This document shows positions 1 to 13,310 of a stretch of DNA of 64,000 nt, one piece after another. The stretch is from NCBI RefSeq assembly GCF_901933205.1, contig NC_044572.1, forward strand, positions 111,054,965-111,118,964, read 5' to 3'. Source of the DNA: Camarhynchus parvulus (lineage: Eukaryota > Chordata > Aves > Passeriformes > Thraupidae). Position numbers and translations under genes: made by a program. Numbering within the stretch: the first letter of the stretch is position 1; every line of letters begins with the position of its first letter. The notes under the pieces were generated by a model. The model saw only the letters and a list, made by a program, of their open reading frames with translations. It did not search any database and was not told where the DNA came from.

Positions 1-1207
1 CCACCAGTAAGGACATACTGTAGAATGTTATATTACATTAATAAATAAATAACCCTCATGTGAAGTAAACAGATTGAATAGTTTAGTTTTTTAGTTACAA
101 TACAATGGCGAGCCAATCAGAAAGCTCCAATTTTAGTAATTTTTGAGTTTTCAAGAATTATATGCTCTTAAATGTCCTATGATTTATGGATTACAATAAT
201 ATTTATCTTTTTTTGGTTGCTCAGCTATGCATGTTTCAAGCAAATCCAAAAATACCAGCATTAGTATCAAACCTCTTACATTATATTCTGTAGTAGTGCA
301 AAAATCAAATACTCTCAGTAATTTAGAAGTTGAAAGCATTATAAAATGAACTCCAAAACAAGAGAGAATTATAGGAAGTCTATAAAGTATTACTAATAGA
401 ATAGTTTTACATACATGATTCACATTTCTCATGACACAAATACTCAGATAAATTGGATATTATTTATTAAGTAAATATACATGCAACACTTTTTAAAGCA
501 GTATTAGCTATTCAGGTGGTCACAGTGTTCTGACACTTTGAGTTTTGTTCTGCATTCCATTCTCAACTTTGTAAATGGAAGATTTTACAGATAGTCATTC
601 CAGTACCGATATTAAGGTCTTTCTTGGAAAATTTAAAAACCAGAACTTGATACACCTGTAACATACTGCTGCCATCTTTCTCCATCTATCATTCTCTTAA
701 GGCATGTAGATCTACATGAATAACTGTAGTCAGTGCAGCATCAGGATTACATAACATAAATCACTCCTACTTTTCCTCACTTTTTTTTTAATGCAAGCTG
801 TTATCAGGTGCACAATTAAAACCACATTTGTCTCTATGTCACTTTTATCAAGTGTTACATATGGCCCTGTCTGATATTTACTTATGTTTTTGGCAATTTG
901 AGGTTTGTCTTATTTTGCAAACTATTTCTGTACCTTGTTTAATGAATTGTAGATAATTTTACACCTTCTTAAATGTACTGATTTATCTGCAAAGAAATTT
1001 AAGTCTTGCCAAACTGTATTGCTGTTTCCCCAGTGTTTCATCTGCATTTCTATAATATAATTGAGTCTAAAGGAGAATGAGACAAATAGGAAAACAGTGC
1101 AAGAAAAGAATATTTCTTTGAGAAATATGTCTTCAAGAATATTTATTCCAGAATTATCTGGGAAATTTGTAACAAGAAACTTCTGTCTCCATAGTTGGAG
1201 TATTTGT

Positions 1208-1235
1208 ATCATATATATCATATATATTATATATC
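1208..1235. repeat. Interrupted (AT)n simple repeat
   Basis: An AT-dinucleotide run broken by ATC and ATTAT units. Confidence 0.8.
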
Positions 1236-4200
1236 AGACACATTCTGATTATGGTGGCAGCATTCATCATAAAGACATGCAGTCTTGCAGTATTGCTTTG
1301 GAATGTATGGTGTAGATTTCAAGTACTCATGATAGGTTTTCAAAGAAAATTAAATTTTCTTTCTCTGCTTCTCCAAAATGTTACATCTATTCATGTTATT
1401 TTTAATAGTATCTTTTTTTGTTTTGCTGTATACAAGTGAACAACTTCTGCAGTGGTCTTTAATATCTGATTAAAATATTAACATCTCTATTCATATTGTA
1501 TAGAACTCTAAAATAAAATTTTGGAGAAGCAATGTCCCTAGAGACAATACAATCAAAAGACTTTCCTTTTAAATTTACCACTTTAATGTAAGTCTTAAAA
1601 AAAAAAAAGGAAACATTCTTGCAGAGAGAATATTTTTGGAGTTTTATATATGATTCTCTCATTCAATAAATAATCCCTGCAGTTTGATTCATCCACTTTT
1701 GTATGGAGTCAAATTAAATTTTAGCCTTGTGCTAGTATTTAAATTAAAGAAAAACAATATTCAATATATTTTTTTATTCTCTGCAGATTTGTATGAAGCT
1801 CTGAGACTCTCTTCCCTCATTCTATTATTATTGAAGGCTTAAGTTAACACATTATAATAAAAACTGTGATCTGTTTGATCAGATCAAAACAAGACACTTT
1901 GGAGGAATGTCACACTTGCTCTCAACATTCCACCCTGGTGAAAGGTAACAAGAAGCCTGTCATTTAGGAGAAAAAAAAACAAAACCAAACAACACCTCTT
2001 GATTGGTTTTAAGTGGCAAAAAATGATGACAAGAGTAAAGGAAATAGGACTCTAACTGGGAATAAGGGTAAGCCATTTGGGGGTTTGCAGAGAGGGAACA
2101 CAGGGAAGAAGAAAGGACTCATTATAAGTTGCCCTTTCATGCCAAAATGCCAAGCTGCCCTTTCAGTAGCAGCTGGAGACTTACAGCTATTGTAACCTAG
2201 TTTTTGTTGTGCAGTAAAATGTTCAATATTCCACTGTTGGTTTATTTTCAGTGAGAATGTGTTAAAAATGCTGTTGAATCACAAACTGCAGTTGATAAAA
2301 TAGCAACCGGGAAGTGGGGGGCTAGGCAATAATGACCTTTCTTTTTGTATTGCTTCTTTTTGCTATCTTAAAAAAACCCTACAACAAACACAAATATTAT
2401 TATTCATATTTAAAGCAATATTATCTTGTTTTGACATCCATTTCCTCTTAATCACTTTTAAAAAATATTTTTAGAGGTGGCTACATCAGAAGTTTTGCCT
2501 TTCTTCCACAACCAGAGAATTAAAAGACAAAAAGAATGAAAAGAAATTTAAATGCACTCAAAAAGCTATACAACACCTCAGGGTATACCTTATTAGTAGC
2601 CTAATGTGTTGAAAGCACTTTCTCCATTTGGTTGTCTTGCTTCATAAGGTGCCATAAAGAGCAAGTGCATTCAAGTAGTGCACAGCTTATATTTGCCTGT
2701 GGAACAGAATGGAGTCAGAGGAAGAGGCAGAGGTGTGGGTTAGAAGAGAGGGATTCCAGCCATTCCAGGACAGGTTTAAGAGGTTAGAGCAAATAAACCC
2801 AGAGAGGCGAAACAACAAATGATCACTAAGCTGCAGAGGAAATGAGCCCCAAATTGCCACTGGTCTTGCCATTTCTCTGCTAACAGAAGGTATTCTGAAA
2901 CTCTGTGACAAGTTCTTTATCTCCTGGGGTAGTTAAGTGGCAAACACCTGTGGGGGAAGTCTGAAATGTCTGAAGTTATAGCTGTTTTGATCACATATGT
3001 GGGCACCAACATGATTGCAAGGTTCTGTTGGTTCTTCTAGCCAGTTTGTTTATTTCAGAGAATGAGATAATTACATCCAAAACTTGTCACAGGCTGTCAT
3101 TGAGGTCATGAAGTCAGGCTTGAAAAACTGCGAATGAAGCACCTTGTTTCCTTCTCATTTCCTAGTGCATGGTACTCTCTGACTTACTGAACTGAAAAAG
3201 TATTAATTTCCTTTGAGAATTAGTACCTTTTTGAACAGTTCATAATGAGTGTATGAAGGTTTCTGCTTTTCTCCTTTTTTTCTAGTTGTTTACAAATTTT
3301 TTTGACAATTTTGCCATCTATGAAAAGGCATTTGCCTAATGATATCAATCAGGAACTCTAGTACAGTGAATCAAAGGAAATTTTTCTTTACTGCATTTAT
3401 GAAATCACTTGATACAGGTTTTGCCTATAAAAATTGCATGAAACAACTTTTTTGTTGCTCCATTTCTTTCTGAAATAAAGCCTGCAATCCTTTACTATAT
3501 GAAATAATGTCTCAGAAGCTAATTATCACATATATTTGACAAATATTAAAATAGATATACATTTTTATATTTGATGCATGTAATCATGTAATTCTTATTC
3601 CCCAGTTTTTATGAGCCAATTGCCAGTTATATTTGGGTAGTTTGTCAAGAGAGCACTTTATGTGCTAAAGAGTACATAACAGGATCCTAAATTCTACTTT
3701 TATATGAGACCTCCTGTGATAGGAAAGACAGTCACTAATTTTTAGACACGCAGAATGAAGAAATCATAAAATACTGCTGGAAAGGAGTCAACCAGGCAGT
3801 TAAGGAATGCCTGTCCATCTCACCTGTGACTACTTAATAGTTCAGTTCATAAAATACAACATGAAATGCCACTGGGGGATAATTTGATTTGTGTTAATAC
3901 TTACGCTTACTTTTAGCTATATTAGAAGAAAGGTGATGTAAGGTCAATGCAGATACACAATTCAGCTTATCCACATGATAATTACATGATAATTCCAATT
4001 GAGTTCATAAGGCTACTTCTTAAAAGTCAGAAGGAAAACCTTATTTTTATTTCTAATTACTAATAGATATTCTACTTCTCTTCCAGTGTGATGCATTGAA
4101 ATCACACAAACAGTAAAAAGGGTCCTTTTAGCCCACTGTCCCCATTATACACTGACCATTCAAATAATAGATCACATTGTTCAGAGGTAGATTTAAAGAT

Positions 4201-6814
4201 GTACAACAAATCTATGTAGATGTGATATATTTGCTTGTTTCATTAGTTTCTTGCTTGTACAGATGACAAATCTTGATAAAAAACCAAAGTAAAATAGTAT
4301 CTGTCCAAATTCCAAAAGTGTTTATTAGTCTGTTGGTGAACAAACAACATGAGTTTATGGCTGTTTACTCCAGGGAAAAATCTGTTACCTGCCTAGCAGA
4401 AAATATTGTTTTCACTGTGTTTATTTCCTAAAGCAATTTTGTAAAGTAATAAAAAGGATGAAAAACTTCCTGTGGTGTGTCAACATGCCGGCGCCTCTCA
4501 CATAATTCAGTCAATTTAACATTCTTAAAGGAGTTTCAGCAGTTCTTGTCTCGTATCTGATTGCCAAGGAACTAAACTTCTGTTTTTATAACTATTTTCT
4601 ACTTTATCTGAATTAAGTAATGTGACAGAAATGGTTGCTGTTTGTCCCTAAAAAGCAAGATCCTCTCCACCCAATCTCCCAATATAATAAAGGGGTATTA
4701 AAAAATGTCTTTGAGAGTTGAAGGAAGTGAACTCATCCTCCTAACATAGGCAGTTACTTCTATCCCATTAACTATATAAAGACTGCAGATATCTCCAGAG
4801 GGTAATTCCATCTCCTTGAATTAAATACTTACCTCTCCCACTTCTAACAGGAAATGGCAAGAGGGTGCTTTAGCATAATAGCCTACAGGTTGGTAGAGTC
4901 ACCCTGACATGAGAGACAGGAGCTCTCTGTGCTACTCAGCCTGCAGCCCGATGCCATCTGCCTCACTGCTGGCCAAAAGATCTCTGGGGACAGCACAGGG
5001 CTGAGGCTGTGCTTCTCCTTCCAGAGGCTCTTCTCTGTGCTATCCATAGAGCTACACGTAAAATTCTTGCCAATGCTGTTGGCAGGGGACTCATCCGTAC
5101 TGTCTGGTGGGATTCATCCAGCGGGAGTATTGCTTAAGTGAAGCAGATAAATACTTATCTCCTGGAGCCTGAGTACTGTATCACCCATATCCTGGGTGGC
5201 TACTCTGGTATTATCTACCATGACCAAATAGGACACTTTACTCCCTATACTACAGAGTAGATTTTATTTTTGCAGATTTTTAACCCAACTTAGTTCTCTG
5301 ACTTTATAAACAGTGCAGTCCCATGAACAGTTGTTTCAGCACAACTGAAAGGGTGGGTACATAGTGTGGATATACAAGCAGGATGAGAAAAGTCCCCATA
5401 CATTTCTGCAGCCAAGTTTTCCATGAGAGACGAAGATCAGCAAAAATAGGAAAATAGGCTGATGTAGATGTCTTTAACTTAGCAGCTGGGGATTTTCTGT
5501 ATTTGTGAATATTGTACTCAGATAAGCCTTCTTTACCCCTTTCCCTTCTTCTGTAGTCATTTGCAATTCCCTGAAGTTCTAAAAACTAATGAGAATGTCT
5601 CTCAGGTTTTGAGAAGAAATTAAAATCCATTCTTCTTGAGATTCTCTCATCTCATAGGAAGTGTTCCACACCATTTTGGAGCATTTAGACTACTTAACTT
5701 GTGGCATAATTTGTGTGAAAAAAACAGCTTCAGGGAAGTCAAATTGATGGAAAATGTTTTGGTCTGCATGAGCAATGGACTCATTCATTGCTGAAAATAA
5801 AGGGTGTAAATAAAACTATTTGTTGCTTTTCTTTTTCTCTTTGCATTCCCATTTATTGTGGCTGCTGTTTTCCCTTCCCAGGTGCAGATGTACCTGGGGA
5901 AAATTATAGCCTTTTTATAGCATTGTTATTGCATAGGGAAGAAGTTTTACTGGGTGATTCTAAATATGTATTTGTTTAATATTTCTTCACTCAAATACCG
6001 GACTACAGCAGCTGTGTAGATTTAGAAGAACTCCTAGTGTCCATTGCTCTGCTTTACTATTTTGTTCAGAAAGGAAAAAAATGTTTCTCTTCTAATATAT
6101 GCATTATGAAAAAGATAAACTGAGGGTTCCCATTCATAGAGGAGGAGGGAGGTAATCAAAACATTGTGCAAGCAAAATGATTGAATAACCTAAACTCTCT
6201 CTAGAAAGTAAAAAAGGAACGTAAAATTTAATCCTCAAAACTTTTAGTAAGGTGCATTTTATAGGTAAATGTCCACAGAATTGTGATTATCATTTTAATG
6301 AGGACCATTCACAAAGAAATGTTCTGCCAAAGAGACAAAAAGACCTGACATTCAGATACCTGTTCTACTGTTTCAGATCCCATTTCTTGTATTAATGTTA
6401 TTAGTGACTTCCATGAAGTGTTCTGAGGTGTTGAAATGAGTTTTCTTGATATCCTCTAGATATCTGCAAAGAAGGTCATGAAGTTTTTTATTACAAGAGG
6501 AGTCATGGAAATGCAACTGCAAATGTGAAACAAATCAAATATGAAACAAACAAATATGAAGGGCCTTTGCTTTATATTTATTAAATTGAATACAAGTGAC
6601 CAATGACTGCATCGATGTTTGGGCTTCCACCTGTACATATTTTTATGTGATGAAGATGTTACAGGGAGTGAATATATTACTTTTACCAATTATTTTGTTC
6701 TATGCCCTGCAAAAAACCCTTAGGTGGCTTCTCAAGCTTATATTTAAATAGTATGTGCATTCCATTTAAATGTTTTTCTCATTTTGAAACTGTAGCAATA
6801 ATAATTTGAAAGGG

Positions 6815-6832
6815 TTTTTTTTTTTTTTTTTT
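6815..6832. repeat. Poly-T tract
   Basis: An uninterrupted run of 18 T. No retroposon body or target duplication is recognisable next to it. Confidence 0.85.
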
Positions 6833-6899
6833 ACATCATAAATAGAGTGTTTCACAAGAAGAAATATGTCCTTAGGCTGACATAACCCCTATAGAGTTG

Positions 6900-7560
6900 C
6901 GGAGCTAACATTCTTTTCCAGTTACTCTTTAAATAATTGATAAATCACAGTGTGTATGCATGTTTGATATCAGAATTATTTCCTTTTGCACCAGATTAAC
7001 ATAAATGTATCTTTATATTGCTGTATAAACATAAACTGTATTTTAAAATATTATAGCAAGCCAAATCCTAAGAGGCTGTTGACAAGCTGTTTTAAACAGA
7101 TTATTTTTAAAGTTATGTGCTTAACGAGATAGTCAGTATACCTCTCCAGACTATTTAGCAATGTATGTCTGCACCTTAATTAAGCTAACTACTCTTCCTC
7201 CAGCAGTATGGCTATTAGCTCATTCATTTACCAAACAGTAACCATAAACAGCACTTTCATCTCAAAAATATAATAAGCAGCAGTCAGGAAAACAGATTCT
7301 GCAATTTGAATTAAATAAAGTGTATTCCCTGTTGTTCAAATAGCAACTAGAACTCTAGAACATCCAGGCTTGCAGACGGCTCTACCAGTAAAATAATTTT
7401 CCATTTACGTAGCTGGATAGATTGCATGCCAAATGTAGCTTAAAGTAATTGTAGCTATCTGACCTCTATTTAGTCTTCTGATCCAAAACCCGCTTCCCTT
7501 TACCTTTGTAAGTAAATAGACCAAACTGAAATAAATCACATTTTATTTGTTTTATGCTTA
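6900..7560. other. Candidate conserved non-coding element
   Basis: The stretch has few homopolymers and no recognisable repeat. It is dense in short TAAT/ATTA-type sequences (for example CCTTAATTAAGC near 7175), a composition often seen in vertebrate developmental enhancers. This is inference from composition only; conservation cannot be seen in one sequence. Confidence 0.2.
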
Positions 7561-9616
7561 ATTTTTTTTTTTTAAAGCCATAGAAACAGACTCGTGGAAA
7601 CTTCCTACTTACTCCTGGTTGTAATACCACTCAGTCTTTACAGTGGGGTGACTTAGAAGGCAGTTTGCATCTTGACCAGGTCAGCAGCATGTAAAAAAGA
7701 AATCAACTTGCCTCATCCCTGGTCTGTGTAGCTTCACTGGCCATATTGGGTTTATATTGTTAAACTACAACTCTGATGCATGCTTTTTTTCCTTTGGATT
7801 TGAATAGACAACCCTTTAGCTCCAGAAATATTACCTTTTCAGCATAAAAAAAGACTGCTTTTTTTTTTCATATTTACATCTTCTATCCCAGGCATTAGAA
7901 GATTGGAAAAGTTCATATTAATAAAGGGATTTCTTTTCAACAGTGCCAATCTTTTTATCAGTCTTTTATCAGCTTCTTACTATCTCTTTGTATTCTTTGT
8001 CTCTGTGTTTACTCCTGTTATTTCATTTGTATCTCCTGTTGAGCACAAGGGAGTCTATCAATAGTGTTACCAGTGCTAAATAACTTCTGTTACATTTTCA
8101 CATATGAATACTTTTATAATCAAAACTCACTAGATAGCCATATTTTCCGAAAGATGCATACTCTACTTATCCACTGGAAAGAAAAGGAAGTGTCATGGCT
8201 AAATGATTAATTAGTATCGCAAAATAGAGGAAATAAGTATCACAGTAGAATTTGTAACTAAGAGTGGGCTTGGGAAATATCCCTTGTCTACGTAGAACCA
8301 GAAACATGATAGGACAACATGAGATCTCCTCAGCTGGCAAGCAGCAAGAGTGCAAATAGTTTTGATATATACCATTAATAACAAAGAGGAGAAGAAAAGG
8401 GTTGGTTGACTCCATTTTGAAAAGAAAATTATTGGCAGAGAGTGACAAGAAAGGAAAGATATTGAATGTTCTTTTTGATCAGAATTTACTCAAAAGGTCA
8501 GTTGTAAACAGGTGATTGTCACCATTGATAAGTGTGATACAATCTTGAATAAAATCAGATCATAGAAACCAGAGAGAGTATTAGGTATACATTAGTGAAA
8601 AGCATTTTAGATATATGCATTCCAAGTACATCCTCATTACATTACTCAAAACCTTCAAGAGATTGAGCCTCTGTTCTAAATCCATTTGCCATGTACAGGA
8701 AGTTTCTAGATGAAGTAAATAGTAGTAAAGTAGAAGTTATAAATTTTGTGTGGCACAGAACAACCAGTGCATACAGTTTCAGAGTAAAAACTCTCTTCAT
8801 ATAGCTTTATTTCATTACTGGTTTTGTTCAGTTGTGACCAGCTCGAAACTAAATCTTTTGCAAATTGTAATGTGTCTGTTAACATCCACCTAATTACTGC
8901 TAGGAACAGTTGGTAGTCATGCTGAAAGAGTAATTCTGTATTTGATGGAATTGCTGCCTTCATACATCTTTGGGATTCTCTTCTTCTTTGGCTTTGAGCA
9001 TATGCTCTCACAGCAGTCTATGCTTTATGAATAGGCATGATACTACTCAGATATTTAGTTGCTTTGTTCAGTTCTAATTTCTTAAAATTACACACCATTT
9101 TTATAAATATTACAATTTTAAGTGTTTTTATAATAATGTCACATTTATGCAGTTAATTCTCTCATTGTGACAATATATAATGATGTAGCCTTGTATAATT
9201 TTACTTATTACGCAGCATCTGTTTTTGTTAGAGCTTGACATATGCATTTCATTTGCAAATTATAGCTTTTATGTTCTACTTATGCCATTGTCTTCATTAT
9301 ACCTTTGTTGAATAATTTGTTTCCTGATTTTTCTTTTAACTATAGTGCTGGAGTAATTTGCTCAGTAAGTGTGTGCATGCTCTTTTCTTTCAGGAAAGAT
9401 AATGTCCATAATAGAAAACTAGAATTTCACTGAGGAAATGAGAGAAGACATTGTGGGGGAAAAAATTAAATTTTTTTTAATTGATTCCAGTAATTTAAGT
9501 GTCATAAGGATGATTCTTCCTTTGATATCACTTTTAATGTTGAAACTTAAAGAATTGTACACATCTTGGTATCTTGAAAATGTGGGATAGTATTACTTGT
9601 ATTTATTATCTTATGA

Positions 9617-10067
9617 CATTATAGAATCTTAGAATATCAGGTTGAAAGAGGACATTGAGGATCGTCTGATCCAGTCTTTCTTGGTAAAGGCACAGTCTAT
9701 ACAAAATGCCCAGAACCCCATTCAGGCGAAGCTAAAAAGTATCCAAAGCTTACCTGGAGAGGTTATTCCAATGACTGATTGTTTTCATTGTCAAAAATTT
9801 TCCTCTTGTGTTTAATCAGAATCTCCCGGGGAGTATCTTGTACTTATTACCCCTGTGTTTTCCCTGTGACTCCTTGTAAAAAGGGAGTCTCCATCCTTGT
9901 AATCACCTTTTAAATACTGGAACATGGTAACAAGGTCTCCCCTAATCCCTCTATTTTTGAGGCTGAACAATCCCAGTTCTTTTAACGTTTCCTTATATGG
10001 CAGGCTTCCCAGTCTTCTGATTGTCTTTGTGGCCCTTCTGTGGACCCTCTCTAAATCCTGTTTGAAC
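9617..10067 (-). mobile_element. CR1 LINE 3' fragment, reverse orientation
   Basis: The segment opens with ATAGAATCTTAGAATATCAG, the reverse complement of the CR1 3' terminus. It continues through diagnostic 3'-end text such as TTGAAAGAGGACATTGAGG, CATCCTTGTAATCACC, GGTCTCCCCTAATC, CTGAACAATCCCAG and CTTCTGTGGACCCTCTC. This is about 450 bp of the 3' end of a CR1 element inserted antisense to SNTG1. Divergence and indels suggest an old copy, and no reverse-transcriptase frame survives. Family membership is from recognition; the subfamily cannot be assigned by eye. Confidence 0.9.
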
Positions 10068-12299
10068 TACAAGAAATACTGATAGAGCAAAAATCCATAC
10101 TTTTGACTAAACAATCTCCTTTGCTGCTGAAATGCAATTAGACAGGGAGTTGCTGTTCTGAAATCTGTCCAAAATGCACACTTAAGTAAAAGTCATCTAT
10201 AAATTTGCTTGTAACATCCTTAGTGCCTGTCTTGGCCATTCCTAATGGCAATAAATTGGAAGTTTATGAGAGATTCGAGAAAATCATCTTGATCTTAACT
10301 ATTATATCTCTTCCTATTTAAGGATTAAAAGATCATATCCAAAGCAAGAAAAATATGCCATCTATTACTAGTGTCAGTTTAACAATATTGTTAAAATTAA
10401 ATGGTCCTTTAACACACTTCTCAAAGAAGAATGTAAAAAAAAAAGTCTGAAATGAAAATTAATTAATTTGTGCAAAAAGTTTTACCCTACACTTTTTTTT
10501 ACCTTGGCATCTTCTACCCCTTGACCTACCTTTCATCCATGGTCCCACTGACAAACATCTCTTTACACTTGTATTTGACCATATTGACCAGTATTTGAGC
10601 ATTTCTTTTCAGAAATACCAGAAGATATTTGAGAAAACCCGTATTTACAGATATTTTTGCATACTATTTTATAATGAATTCTTAGTTAAGAGGTGAAATT
10701 AGAGGTAAATAGAGAGAACTGTGTTCCTTTGAAGGGAATGAAATTCAAGACTTTTTAAGCTAATGGCTCAGCAGCTTGTTAAGAGAAGGAAGGTTAAGGA
10801 GAGTCTAATCTTTTCTATTTATGGCAATCTGGAAGCTTTATTGCAGAAGAGTTTCTCATTAAATGTCAGCTCAGGGTATAACTGAATACAGTGCTACAGT
10901 CAGTCTGTGATTAATCTGAATAGAGAGGAGAGTGATATCAGGAGGAGGAGCAGGGTGTATTTTATAAAATATGAGGACATAACTTTTAACTATACAAGCA
11001 CTACAAAATAATTTTATAGTGTTTCAACTGAAATTTAAATTATAAGTTACATAGATGAATAGGGAGCTTCCAGCAAAAACAGGTATTGAAAAAACTCAGG
11101 TGTTTATGATGATCTTATATATGAAGTTTCTTTTTCTTTTGTATTATAAAATTTAGCAATTGTGTTGATACCAAGCTTATTATCATGTGAACCTAATTCT
11201 CAACACCTATTTCATCTCATGTCAAGCAAATTATCTAAGTAATGTAATAACAAGTGATTTTTTTAGCTTACAAGAAGTTTATCTGGTCCTGTCAGACAAA
11301 TTGTCTCATAAATATTGCTGTTATTCCTGAGAGCTTCAAGAGAATAGAATTGTGTAATTCCTTCAGACAGAAGAAGTGAAATGTGACATAACACAACAAA
11401 GATAAGATGTTTCTATACTTTCATATTTAATCCACTCAAACTAAAGTAAATGAATGGGTTGATTATGAAGTGATAGAAGATATAATATCTGTAAAGACTA
11501 AAGAAAACCTCTTTAGCTTTGTTGCCTCAGGTAAAGGTATTTGTTTATTCTACTGGCAACTGGCCAATTTAATGAATTTTGACATCAGGAATTCATTTAG
11601 ACTGGAATGCTGTGGTGTAAGTATTAAATGTGTTTTAAAAATCACTAGCTAAATTTCTATTAGGTTCTGTCAAGGCAGTTAATTGCCTCCTTTTATATAC
11701 AATTGTAATGGTATAAAATTCCTCATTTCTTCTGTTATTTTACTACCCTTTTTGTCATATTAAATTCTGGACTATGAACTGTAAATGTTATTATCTGTAC
11801 AAAATTGAGGAATCCTGAAACAATGCAAACTTGGCAAACTGTTAACTCTTCATGAGCAAGATCAGTAGATTGTCTATGGACTGAGGGCACAGGAACAAAA
11901 TCTGTTTAGTTGCAGTCTTCAACAAACTGGTTTATTCTGGTTCAGTCCTGTCAGAATGAAAAGACCAGATTGGAAAGAGGAACCTATAAGGAAAGGAGCC
12001 ATTTGACTCAGTAAAGAAGTGGCTCAAAACTTGTGGATAGCACTTCTAGGGGTAAGGAATAAAAGGAGAGTAATGACCTTCATTTAGCAAACATATCATA
12101 TACAGAGCAAACCTCTGATGAAAATGTCAGTCGGGTTGTGATGTATTTTTCTTCCAATACTTGCTAACAGTTCAGTTGGAAACTTTAGGTGGGAACCAAA
12201 AGTATTGATGTCTAAATCCAAATCTTAAACTGAATTTGTAGGAGTTATGCTTTGCAGTTCCCTTCCCAAAGAAGTCTGAGGAAGATGCCTCAGCTGTAA

Positions 12300-12860
12300 C
12301 GTATGTGCTGGTGAAATCTCTAAAGTAGTTAGAGAAATTGCAAAGGAAAGCTGACAGAGAGGGTGAAATCTGGAATGGGGGTGTGGAGAAGGTGATTGGT
12401 AACAAGTCAGGAAGATCTACAATAGCACCTACTGTGACTGAGGAAAACCTAGCTAACAAGACATTTCAACTCACAGATTTTCTTCATAGGGAAATTATCC
12501 CTCCTCAGGCAGTGATGCATTAAAATGCTGCCCACAGGAGCTGAAGTTTCAAGCCTAATGACAGAGTGGATTAAAAATAAAATGGAAGCCTGGCAGGCTG
12601 GAAAAGCTGTGAGATTAAGGATCATTCTTCCCATGAGGAAATGATGTATTGGTTGGTCATGAGTGACTCACTCCTGTGTGTGATGAAAACTGCTCTAGTG
12701 TCTGGACCTAATATTGTGGGAAGTCTTCTGTCTAACAGGAGCTTAAATCTGAGGGACATTGCCAAAGCCATCAAGTCAAATGACAATTACCTGGGACTGC
12801 TCCTTCATGCAGGCATGACTCATTTCTCTGTCATTTTAAGCAGATAAAAGAGGCTGCAAG
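12300..12860 (+). pseudogene. Decayed LINE ORF1-like remnant (possible SGNH-esterase domain)
   Basis: An open segment (12641-12844) reads MMYWLVMSDSLL, then LNLRDIAKAIKSNDNYLGLL and HAGMTHFSV. The order VxxSDSLL, RDIA..., NYLGLLLHAG resembles the esterase-like domain of CR1/L3-family ORF1 proteins, where a GDSLL-type nucleophile motif is followed by RDVA and a DYYPLLLFHVG-like block. The usual G before DSLL reads as S here, and the frame is broken upstream by stops, so this is a non-functional relic. The preceding 300 bp (12338-12523) carries another short + strand frame that could be the N-terminal part. The resemblance is weak and based on memory of the family; chance similarity is possible. 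Confidence 0.4.
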
Positions 12861-13104
12861 ACTCTTGGAGGAAGGCTGAGTGGATCAGAGCTGTTGTAAT
12901 GCTCTAGTCAGCTCTCCTGGTCATTCAGGAAAATGTGTGTCATTCAGTGCTCATATGCAAAAGTAGCCTACAAAAATAAGCTCTGGCCTCTTTGACAATA
13001 GCATGAACTTGGAAGATAATACAGGGTGAAATGGAACTGGCTTTGCCTGAAGAAAAAAATAATGTTTCAACTTAAGAAAAACTACACAAAGTGCAAGCAG
13101 TTTG

Positions 13105-13310
13105 TTCTTTGGGTCTGTGATGGATTACATGAGAAGCAATGGGATTAAACTGCAACTGGAAGGAGTCTGGTTCAATATAAGGAGAACTTCCAATGCTAAG
13201 TAGAGGTGTATTTGCTATTAGATTGACTTATGAGGCATTAAGAGACTCATCATGGCAGGACTGTACAAATGGGTTCGACAAGCAGCTTTAATCGACTGAG
13301 TTGCTTTTCA
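13105..13310 (+). mobile_element. Possible old CR1-like 3' segment, forward
   Basis: The text ACATGAGAAGCAATGGGATT, AAACTGCAACTGGAAGGAGT and TATAAGGAGAACTTCCAATG follows the order of the region just upstream of CR1/L3 3' ends, where a 'gggactaaactgcagctg...aaggagaaacttctt' block precedes the tail. It lies about 250 bp after the ORF1-like remnant in the same orientation, so both could come from one internally deleted element. The canonical terminal octamers are not recognisable, so the call is tentative. Confidence 0.4.

Noticed and set aside
6815..6832. Poly-T and poly-A tracts as tails of processed pseudogenes or SINEs
   Set aside because: No element body, gene homology or flanking target-site duplication is recognisable next to any of them.
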